From: an uncultured Planctomycetaceae bacterium
Lineage (GTDB): Bacteria > Planctomycetota > Planctomycetia > Planctomycetales > Planctomycetaceae
Direction of reading: 5' to 3'
Length of the DNA stretch: 64,000 nucleotides
NCBI GenBank assembly: GCA_903858815.1
Contig: CAIOKE010000251.1
Coordinates: 37,110 to 101,109 of the forward strand
Part shown: positions 18,032 through 25,541 of the stretch, one piece after another
Layout of the letters: every line of letters starts with the position of its first letter
How positions within the stretch are numbered: the stretch's first letter is position 1
Translations under genes and position numbers: made by a program
The notes under the pieces: model-generated
What the model saw: only the letters and a program-made list of their open reading frames with translations
Databases searched by the model: none
Told to the model about the DNA's origin: nothing

Positions 18032-19524
18032 AGCATACTCCCTGCCTGACGCAGATGCTCCGACCATTCCAGCAGCGACAACGCCTGATGCGAATCTGGC
18101 ATGCAGCTGCACGAGCCCTGCTGATCACCTCCTCATTCGTCACAGTGATCACTTTGGCAGCATCCTGTTTTGGCTTTTCGTGGTCGCCGGCCCTGCCGCC
18201 GTTGCTGGCTGTCGTCTCGGCAGCAATTGCAGCACTGAGTGTGCTGCTCAGAACTTCAACCATCCGTCAGACGGCTCGCTGGCTGGATCAGACGTTACAG
18301 CTCAAAGACCGCTTGTCCTCAGCACTCCAGTTTCAGCAGGAGCCAGACCTGACACCGGTCCAGCAGCTGCAGATCGCCGACGCCCATCAGCAGCTGGCCC
18401 GTTTCACCGCAGAACACGTCGTTCCGCTGGTAACACCTGTCGAGTGGAAACGCGGTCTGGCATTCACAGCCATCGCAACGCTGCTGGCCGTTGTCGGGCC
18501 TTTTCAGTGGTCCGATGCTTCTGTTGGCACTGCTGCAGGAAAAACAGCGATGCGGGAAGGTCAGCGCATGCAGGCCGAGCTGGCGCCGCTGGAAGAAGCT
18601 GCTCGAGAATCCACCGACAAAGACCTGCAACAGACGTTGCAATCCATGAATCGCACTCTTCAGGAATTGCAGACGCAGCCACTGCCCCCGGAGGAAGCAT
18701 TTGCAAAACTGGCCGAGATGGAGAATTCACTGCAGCAGCTTCAGCAGAAACTTAATAACCCGGCGACCATGCAGCAGTTGAAAGACGTCGGCGAAGCGAT
18801 GTCGGCTGCAGACGAACTGGAAGATGTTGGAAACCTGCTGAGCAGCGGAAAACTGGATCAGGCGGCCGCTGAGCTGGCCAGAACTCAGGCCCCCCAACTG
18901 GATCGCAGTGAACGACGCGCCGTAGCTGAAAAACTGCAGCAGTTGCAGCAACAATTCCAGCAGTCTGCCACGCCCCAGGGATCGCAGAAAGTCGCAGATG
19001 CCGCCGGCAGGATGTCTGAGGGTCTGCAGAATCAGGATGCACAGAAGTTCGAGGAGGCAGCAGAAGGCCTCGCGTCCGAAGCCAAACGTCTGGCCGGACA
19101 GAAGAAACTGTCTGAACTGCTGCAGCAGCAGATGCAGAGCCTCGCACAGGCTCGCTCGGAATTCGAAAGTGAAGCGGGGAACCAGGCTCAGGGACAGGGT
19201 CGCGGCGGAAATAAAGCCGGAAAAGGATCTGCTGGTGATCCTCGTGGCCAACAGACAGCTCAGTCGGCCGCTGGCAGTGAACTGCGACTTACCGGCGAGG
19301 ATTCCGGAACCGGGACTGCAGAAACAGAGAAATCCGAAGGGCAGCCTCAGGATCAGCAGGCTGAACGCGAATATCGTCAGAATGCCCAGCGGTATGAGGC
19401 GCTGAACGAGGCGGCATTGCGATCTGAGCCCATTCCACCGGGTCAGAAAAGCCTGATCCGCAGGTACTTCCAGCTGATTCGCCCGACACAACAGCCCGCA
19501 GACAACACTGCCACACCTCGCTGA
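18028..19524 (+). CDS. Gln-rich coiled-coil membrane protein ending the MoxR operon
   Basis: A 498-residue protein. Two helices near the N-terminus (about 28-47 and 50-72) precede a conserved-looking stretch (QTARWLDQTLQLKDRLSSALQF) and a third helix (about 139-157). A very Gln/Ala/Glu-rich region of several hundred residues (about 170-390) is predicted to be coiled coil. The low-complexity Gly/Gln/Glu tail ends RRYFQLIRP. The N-terminal layout recalls DUF4175-type proteins that also sit beside MoxR/VWA genes, but I cannot confirm that. The start overlaps the preceding stop (ATGA). It may form a stalk or oligomer for the VWA proteins; this is inference. Confidence 0.75.
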   Translation: MKHTPCLTQMLRPFQQRQRLMRIWHAAARALLITSSFVTVITLAASCFGFSWSPALPPLLAVVSAAIAALSVLLRTSTIRQTARWLDQTLQLKDRLSSALQFQQEPDLTPVQQLQIADAHQQLARFTAEHVVPLVTPVEWKRGLAFTAIATLLAVVGPFQWSDASVGTAAGKTAMREGQRMQAELAPLEEAARESTDKDLQQTLQSMNRTLQELQTQPLPPEEAFAKLAEMENSLQQLQQKLNNPATMQQLKDVGEAMSAADELEDVGNLLSSGKLDQAAAELARTQAPQLDRSERRAVAEKLQQLQQQFQQSATPQGSQKVADAAGRMSEGLQNQDAQKFEEAAEGLASEAKRLAGQKKLSELLQQQMQSLAQARSEFESEAGNQAQGQGRGGNKAGKGSAGDPRGQQTAQSAAGSELRLTGEDSGTGTAETEKSEGQPQDQQAEREYRQNAQRYEALNEAALRSEPIPPGQKSLIRRYFQLIRPTQQPADNTATPR

Positions 19525-19624
19525 CAACTGACTGGAAGTTCTGTCCTGAATCTCCTATGGTCCCTGATGGTCCTGCTGACTCTCTGATACCCCCACTGTT
19601 GATCCATCAATGGAAGATTGGCTC

Positions 19625-20581
19625 ATGAACTACAGTCGACGTGAATCCCTGCTGGCTCTGGGCAACACTGCCGTCGCCATGTCTGCCGCTCCCGCAATTG
19701 CAGCCAGTTCCTCGAGGCGTCCTCAGCAGGATAATAAGGACACGTTTCGTTACTGCCTGAATACCAGCACCATTCGCGGACAAAAGCTGGGCATCATCAA
19801 AGAAGTGGAAATCGCCGCGGCAGCGGGCTACGATGGCATCGAACCCTGGATTCCGAACCTGCGTGAATTCCGCGACCAGGGAGGCAGCATCCCGGACCTC
19901 GGCAAACGTATCGCCGACGCTGGACTGACAGTCGATAGTGCCATTGGCTTTGCTCAATGGATCCACAACGACGAGTCCCAGCGCAAGCAGGCACTGGAGG
20001 AAGCTCGGAAGGATATGGATATGCTGCGACAGATGGGTGGAACCCGCATCGCTGCACCACCGGTTGGTGCACATTCCAGTGACAGCCCGATCGTCGAACT
20101 GGCCGCTGCGGCCGAACGCTTTGCTGCCCTGCAACAGGTCGGAACTGATGCCGGCATCATCCCTCAACTGGAAGTCTGGGGGTTCTCCAGAAATCTGTCC
20201 CGCATCGGAGATGTCGCATGGGTGGCAGCAGAAACCGGCAGACCGAATTCCGTATTGCTGCTGGATGTCTACCACATTTTCAAAGGCGGTTCAGACTTTG
20301 CCGGACTGTCCCTGTTCAGCGACCAAAGCCTGCAGGTCTTCCACATGAACGACTTCCCGGCCGAGCCACCACGCGAACGCATGAATGACTCTCACCGTGT
20401 CTATCCGGGCGACGGGATTGCTCCCCTGAACACCATCCTGCAGATGCTGGCCGGTAAAGCACGCAGCCTGACACTGTCTCTGGAACTGTTCAACCCTGGA
20501 TACTGGCAGCAGGATGCCGCCACAGTTGCAGCCGAAGGGCTGAAGAAGATGCAGGCCGCCGTAACAGCGGCCGGCTTCTGA
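19625..20581 (+). CDS. Exported sugar phosphate isomerase/epimerase-like TIM barrel protein
   Basis: A 318-residue protein of the xylose isomerase-like TIM-barrel family. An N-terminal SRRESLLALG followed by a hydrophobic, Ala-rich stretch and AIAA suggests twin-arginine export. Barrel strands are recognisable: YCLNTSTI, YDGIEPWIP, GLTVDSAIGFAQW, GGTRIAAPP, IIPQLEVWG, LLLDVYHIFKGG, QVFHMNDFPA and LTLSLELFNPGYW, with Glu, Asp, His and Glu residues at the metal positions usual for the family. Planctomycetes carry many such paralogues, thought to act on sugars or inositol derivatives. The substrate is unknown. I chose the ATG at 19625 because the Tat motif follows it. It is separate from the MoxR operon by 100 bases. 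Confidence 0.82.
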   Translation: MNYSRRESLLALGNTAVAMSAAPAIAASSSRRPQQDNKDTFRYCLNTSTIRGQKLGIIKEVEIAAAAGYDGIEPWIPNLREFRDQGGSIPDLGKRIADAGLTVDSAIGFAQWIHNDESQRKQALEEARKDMDMLRQMGGTRIAAPPVGAHSSDSPIVELAAAAERFAALQQVGTDAGIIPQLEVWGFSRNLSRIGDVAWVAAETGRPNSVLLLDVYHIFKGGSDFAGLSLFSDQSLQVFHMNDFPAEPPRERMNDSHRVYPGDGIAPLNTILQMLAGKARSLTLSLELFNPGYWQQDAATVAAEGLKKMQAAVTAAGF

Positions 20582-20604
20582 CAACTGGTCGCGACTTCAG
20601 TTGT
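20581..20604. terminator. Inverted repeat between convergent genes, possible terminator
   Basis: ACAACTG (20581-20587) pairs with CAGTTGT (20598-20604) around a 10-base loop that itself contains the palindrome GTCGCGAC. It spans the two stop codons of the converging isomerase and rseP genes. There is no long T-run, so termination activity is uncertain. Confidence 0.25.
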
Positions 20605-22699
20605 TACTGACGAAGAAGTCGATCCACATCACAAAGGCCAGCAGCGACATCAGGAAAATCATACCGGCCGCGTGCGCCCAGTTGATGACCGTGATGCTGG
20701 GCTTGCGACGCGTGATGCCCTCCCAGAACAGAAACACCATGTGCCCACCGTCCAGAATGGGAATCGGAAGGAAGTTCAGAATGGCCAGATTAATGCTGAG
20801 AATCCCAAGGAAAACCAGCAACTCGACAAAGCCTCGCTCGGCCACCTTGTAGGCAATCTTCGCGATCCCCACAGGACCACTCAAAGACTCCATATCAACC
20901 TCACGACCCACCATCTTTTTCAGACTGCGATAGATCGAAAATGCCACCTTGCGAGTGGTGGCAAGTCCCAGTGTCAGAGCCTCAGGAAGCGAACGGGCCT
21001 GCAACAGCACACGCTCGTCACGCCAGATTCCCGGGTTGAAGCCCCGCACCCATAGACCCCAGTTCTCTTCCAGTTCCAGGTCCTGCAGAGTGACAGTACC
21101 TGTTGACTTGCCATCGTCAAAATGCAGCACCAGCTTCCGCCCCGGTGCACGCTGCAGTTGATCAAACGCCCATGCCCAGTTCGCCTCAACCTCTTCTTCC
21201 GTCGAGCTTTCTGTTGCTGTCAGAGGCAATTCCACCGGAGTCTCGGCGTTGCCCCACGCATCCGGCTTCCCTTTGCCCGGATCCGGGTGCAGCAGCTCAA
21301 TCTTCGTGATGCGAGTCAGTTGTGACAGCCCGCCCACACGCTCTGCCTCTGAACCTGGCAGAATCTTCGCGATGTGGTTCTGCACCTGATAACCCAACCC
21401 GATGGAAGGAATGGTCAAAGGTGCCGTACTGCTGTCCGGACTTTCCATCCAGCCCGGCAGATCGCTGGCCGGTGTCAGCGTGCACTCGCCTTCAACCGCA
21501 CCACTACTGGAGGCTCGCGAGTAGCGAATCACTATCGGCTGCCCGGACTTCTTTCCGAAATACACCGGCAAAGTCAAAGGGTCAATGTCTTCACCAGGCT
21601 TCAGCCCATCGACCTCCCGAATCGTATCACCCACCTGCAATCCCGCCACTGCCGCAGGAGACCCCTTCTGAATCGCCCGAATCGGCCCCATCGCCATCCA
21701 GAATCCCAGCTTTCTGACCGGTTGGGCTGGAACCCGAATCCTGACAACTGTTGACTTACCACCATCAGCCTTTCGCTCCACGTTGTAGATCATTTCGCGG
21801 TCAGCATAAGTGGCCAGCACTCGACGCAGATCGGCGATCAGACGCACTGGCAGCTCGGGAGTTGACTGGTCCGCACTGTCACTGGCAGCGACAGGCTGCA
21901 GGCTGACAATTTTGTCACCCGGCAGAAATGCTTCAGACGCCTTTTCCACAGCCAGACCTGCGTCAGCAATCAAGGCAGGATCATCGACAGCATCTATTTC
22001 CGTTGTGAATGCCGGAATCACACCAATCGATCGGCCGGGTGACCCCTTCACCGGAGTCAGCGTGATTTCCTCGGCCTGATCAGAACCCGGACGCACAACT
22101 GACATTCTCAGGTCACCGGACGACAGCAGAATGGACTCCTGCAGATCCACGAAGCTGCGGATCTGCTCACCATTCACGGCAGCAATCCGATCACCAGCGC
22201 GAATCCCGGCTTCCCACGCCGGAAAACCGGCCCGCACACCACCAACCACTGGAGCCGGTTCCAGAACCCCATTCCAGTAACCAAACGCAAAAAACAGAAA
22301 TCCCGTCGCCACATTCATCGCCACTCCGGCAGAAATGATGGCCATCCGCTGCGGAACGGTTTTCGAGGAATACGATCGAGGATTCTCAGCGATCTCTGAA
22401 CTGGTCATCTGGTTGGGGTCCATGTCATCCTGCCCCAACATCTTCACATAACCACCCAGCGGCAGCACCGACAACGCATACTCCGTTTCACCACGCTGGT
22501 GACTCCAGATGATGGGCCCGATTCCGATGCTGAACCGATCCACATGCACGTTACACCACTTCGCTACGGCAAAATGCCCCAGCTCGTGGAAAAAAATGAC
22601 CATCCCCAACCCCAGCACAACGGCGAGGATGGTCTGCAATTCGCCCAGAATTGAAGAAAATGCCCCTGCCGCCAGCGGCATGCAATTCAAGATTTCCAC
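20597..22699 (-). CDS. rseP: RseP-like site-2 zinc metalloprotease with three PDZ-like segments
   Basis: A 700-residue intramembrane protease. The zinc motif HELGH is at about 38-42 in the first helix (MVIFFHELGHFAVAKW). SVLPLGGYVKM follows, and the third zinc ligand is in NFLPIPILDGGHMVF near the C-terminus. Between them are three PDZ-like segments (near AGFPAWEAGIRAGDRI, GSPAAVAGLQVGDTI and ILPGSEAERV). At 700 residues it is much longer than E. coli RseP (about 450). It likely releases membrane-bound regulators in the envelope stress response. It starts with GTG at 22699, with AGAGGAAG seven bases ahead, and overlaps the end of dxr by 13 bases. The dxr-rseP order is common in bacteria. Confidence 0.93.
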   Translation of the reverse strand: MEILNCMPLAAGAFSSILGELQTILAVVLGLGMVIFFHELGHFAVAKWCNVHVDRFSIGIGPIIWSHQRGETEYALSVLPLGGYVKMLGQDDMDPNQMTSSEIAENPRSYSSKTVPQRMAIISAGVAMNVATGFLFFAFGYWNGVLEPAPVVGGVRAGFPAWEAGIRAGDRIAAVNGEQIRSFVDLQESILLSSGDLRMSVVRPGSDQAEEITLTPVKGSPGRSIGVIPAFTTEIDAVDDPALIADAGLAVEKASEAFLPGDKIVSLQPVAASDSADQSTPELPVRLIADLRRVLATYADREMIYNVERKADGGKSTVVRIRVPAQPVRKLGFWMAMGPIRAIQKGSPAAVAGLQVGDTIREVDGLKPGEDIDPLTLPVYFGKKSGQPIVIRYSRASSSGAVEGECTLTPASDLPGWMESPDSSTAPLTIPSIGLGYQVQNHIAKILPGSEAERVGGLSQLTRITKIELLHPDPGKGKPDAWGNAETPVELPLTATESSTEEEVEANWAWAFDQLQRAPGRKLVLHFDDGKSTGTVTLQDLELEENWGLWVRGFNPGIWRDERVLLQARSLPEALTLGLATTRKVAFSIYRSLKKMVGREVDMESLSGPVGIAKIAYKVAERGFVELLVFLGILSINLAILNFLPIPILDGGHMVFLFWEGITRRKPSITVINWAHAAGMIFLMSLLAFVMWIDFFVSNN

Positions 22700-23847
22700 C
22701 TGCGTGCTTCCTCTCGCGCCCAGCTATCCACTGCCGCCAGCTGCGGCAAAGTTGGTCCGGGATCGTAGTTATGACTGAACAGTATATCTTCCACCAACTG
22801 CGTAATGGATAGGAAATCCAGCTTTCCCTGCAGAAATCTTTCGACCGCAACCTCGTTCGCCGCATTCAGAACCGCACCACACGTACCACCCTTTTCAGCC
22901 ACTTCAAAACCCAGTCGCAACGCCGGAAATGCCTCAAAATCCGGCGGCAACAACTGCAGCGTCTGAGCCGTTGACCAGTCCGTTCGCTTCGTCGGTCCAG
23001 AGATTCGATCAGGGTACGTCAATGCATACTGAATCGGTAAACGCATGTCCGGTGGCGATATCTGAGCAATCACCGAACCATCCTCATACTCCACCAGAGA
23101 ATGCACCAGCGACTGAGGATGGACGCAGACTGCCAATTGCTCCCGAGTCAGCCCGAACAACCATCGGGCCTCGATAATCTCAAGTGCCTTGTTCATCATC
23201 GTGGCAGAATCAATCGTGATCTTGGGGCCCATGCTCCACGTGGGATGTCGCAGGGCCATCTCCGGAGTCACTGCACGCATCTGCTCTCGACTCCAGCCCC
23301 GAAATGGCCCCCCGCTGGCGGTCAGAACCACCCGCCGCACCTCACTGCGACGACCACTCTGCAAACACTGAAAAATTGCACTATGCTCGCTGTCGACAGG
23401 AATCACCAATGCCCCCGTCTCGCCAGCCCGCTGCATCAGCAGACTGCCCGCCACAACCAGCGACTCCTTGTTCGCCAGAGCCACCCGCTTGCCCGAATCC
23501 ACCGCAGCCCACGCCGCCGGAAGACCGGCCGCACCGACCATCGCACACACCACAGTCCCCGTCTCAGGTCGACGAATCAGCTCGTCCAACACCTCAAATC
23601 CCGCATACCAGCTGACACTCCCGGACTGCACCCCCAGCCCGGCTTCCGGCAACACCACCTGCCGATTGCCCAGCACCGCCCACCCCGGCTGAAACTCAGA
23701 CACCTGAGCCAGCAGACGCTCGCGACTTTGCCACGCTGCCAGTCCCGTCACGCGCAAACGACCACCCAACTGCCGGATCACATCCAGACAATTGGTACCG
23801 ATCGAGCCGGTCGAGCCCAGCAGTGCTACTCCACAAGCCGAATTCAA
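22687..23847 (-). CDS. dxr: 1-deoxy-D-xylulose 5-phosphate reductoisomerase
   Basis: A 386-residue NADPH enzyme of the non-mevalonate isoprenoid pathway, converting DXP to MEP. It shows VALLGSTGSIG at the N-terminus, ALANKES, the metal and substrate loop DSEHSAIFQ, TASGGPFR and HPTWSMGPKITIDSATMMNKALE, then the late NAANEVAV. The reading frame extends upstream to 24078 but has no homologous character. The usual N-terminus fits a TTG start at 23847, preceded by AGGAAG with eight bases' spacing, giving the normal family length. It is followed by rseP with a 13-base overlap and is divergent from the sulfatase gene. Confidence 0.93.
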   Translation of the reverse strand: MNSACGVALLGSTGSIGTNCLDVIRQLGGRLRVTGLAAWQSRERLLAQVSEFQPGWAVLGNRQVVLPEAGLGVQSGSVSWYAGFEVLDELIRRPETGTVVCAMVGAAGLPAAWAAVDSGKRVALANKESLVVAGSLLMQRAGETGALVIPVDSEHSAIFQCLQSGRRSEVRRVVLTASGGPFRGWSREQMRAVTPEMALRHPTWSMGPKITIDSATMMNKALEIIEARWLFGLTREQLAVCVHPQSLVHSLVEYEDGSVIAQISPPDMRLPIQYALTYPDRISGPTKRTDWSTAQTLQLLPPDFEAFPALRLGFEVAEKGGTCGAVLNAANEVAVERFLQGKLDFLSITQLVEDILFSHNYDPGPTLPQLAAVDSWAREEARRWKS

Positions 23848-24035
23848 GCAGTGTTCTTCCTGATTCCACACCAAAAACTTACTCCACGACACTCCCCAGC
23901 AGTGTAACCGCAGCCAGCCTTCGTGGGAAACCCGGATTCTCTGCCCCCACTGCTCAATTGCCAGAGCCCGTATTTCTGGCAGAATCCAGCACGTAACCCG
24001 AGCCCCTCGACCACTCCCTGCCATGGAATCAAGGC

Positions 24036-25532
24036 ATGTCTTCCCACACATCATCCACGCCGTTCCGCCGCTTCTCACAATACATCACAGCGCTCTGCAT
24101 CATCATGCTTCTCGCTGCTTCCAACAGTCAGAATGCCATTGCTGCCGAAACCACTCCAAATATCGTTCTGATCTTTATGGATGACATGGGGTATGCTGAC
24201 CCAGCCCCCTTCGGAGGAGATCCGGAACTGACACCCCATCTGAACGATCTGGCCAGAAGAGGCCGTCGGTTTACCGACTTCTACGTCGCTCAAGCCGTCT
24301 GCTCAGCCTCACGCTCGGCTCTTCTGACAGGCTGCTACAATGTTCGCGTGGGAATTCAGGGAGCCCTCGGCCCCGCCAGCCGAATTGGCATCAACCCTGA
24401 CGAAACAACCCTCGCAGAAATCTGTCGACAGAAAAACTACAAAACAGCCTGCTTTGGCAAATGGCACCTTGGACACCACCACCCGTTTCTGCCACTGCAA
24501 AACGGGTTTGATGAGTACTTCGGGCTGCCCTACAGCAACGACATGTGGCCCTTCCACCCGGAAGTCCTGCAGCTGCCAATGGAAGAACGGCTGAAACGCT
24601 GGCCCCACCTGCCACTGATTGAAAATAACACGGTCATCAACCCACAGGTCACCGCCGAGGACCAGACAAAACTCACCCGCCTCTACACAGAAAAGGCCAC
24701 CGCTTTTATCGATCGCTGCGGACAAAACCCGTTTTTTCTGTACCTGCCACACTCCATGGTGCATGTCCCACTGTTTGCAGGCCCGAACTTCCGCAACCGC
24801 AGTGGAAAAGGACTGTTCGCGGATGTCCTGATGGAAATTGACTGGTCCGTCGGTCAGATCGTTGCGGCACTCCGCAGGAATCAGGTGGAAAACAACACTC
24901 TCATCATCTTCACGTCCGATAACGGTCCATGGCTCAGTTATGGGGATCACGCCGGATCTGCCGCACCGCTGCGTGAAGGTAAGGGCACGATGTTTGACGG
25001 GGGCTGTCGAGTCCCCTGCATTATGACGTGGCCCGGCCACATCCCTGCGGACACCGTCTGCCGAGCCCCTGTGATGACCATCGATATCCTGCCGACCGTC
25101 GCCGATCTGCTCAACACAGATCCCCCCGCCAAACCCATCGACGGCCTCAGCCTGAAATCACTGCTGACCGGACCAGAGACCGATCAGTCGCCCCATCAGG
25201 CGCTCTGGTTCTACTGGGGCAACGAACTCCAGGCGATCCGCGCCGGACGCTGGAAAATGCACTTCCCGCACGAATACCGAACCGTGCAGGGAGTCCCAGC
25301 AGCCAGCGGAGGAATCCCCGTGCGATACCGAACAGAAAAAATCGAAACCGCGCTGTTTGATCTGCAGACCGATCCCGGCGAAACCACCAACCTGCTGGAT
25401 CAGCAACCCGCCGTCGCGACACACCTGCGCGCTCTGGCCGAAACAGCACGCGAACAACTGGGAGATGGCCGCAGAAAAGGAACGGCTGTCAGGCCCGCCG
25501 GCGCGCTGCCAGCAGAGCCTGCACCACGCTGA
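24036..25532 (+). CDS. Secreted arylsulfatase family protein
   Basis: A 498-residue sulfatase with an N-terminal signal segment (about 15-37, cleavage near IAA-ETT). The metal-binding DD is at 49-50 (NIVLIFMDDMGY). The active-site motif C89-S-A-S-R matches the Cys type that is converted to formylglycine. GKWHLG and TSDNGPW also match the family. It hydrolyses sulfate esters, plausibly of marine polysaccharides, though the substrate is not readable from sequence. It is a single gene. Its stop lies 9 bases from the converging CAP-domain gene. No dedicated maturase is nearby. Confidence 0.93.
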   Translation: MSSHTSSTPFRRFSQYITALCIIMLLAASNSQNAIAAETTPNIVLIFMDDMGYADPAPFGGDPELTPHLNDLARRGRRFTDFYVAQAVCSASRSALLTGCYNVRVGIQGALGPASRIGINPDETTLAEICRQKNYKTACFGKWHLGHHHPFLPLQNGFDEYFGLPYSNDMWPFHPEVLQLPMEERLKRWPHLPLIENNTVINPQVTAEDQTKLTRLYTEKATAFIDRCGQNPFFLYLPHSMVHVPLFAGPNFRNRSGKGLFADVLMEIDWSVGQIVAALRRNQVENNTLIIFTSDNGPWLSYGDHAGSAAPLREGKGTMFDGGCRVPCIMTWPGHIPADTVCRAPVMTIDILPTVADLLNTDPPAKPIDGLSLKSLLTGPETDQSPHQALWFYWGNELQAIRAGRWKMHFPHEYRTVQGVPAASGGIPVRYRTEKIETALFDLQTDPGETTNLLDQQPAVATHLRALAETAREQLGDGRRKGTAVRPAGALPAEPAPR

Positions 25533-25541
25533 TCACCGCAC

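Noticed and set aside
23101..23907. 268-residue plus-strand frame inside dxr
   Set aside because: It is His/Arg/Pro-rich and antisense to a certain enzyme gene, so it is a composition artefact.
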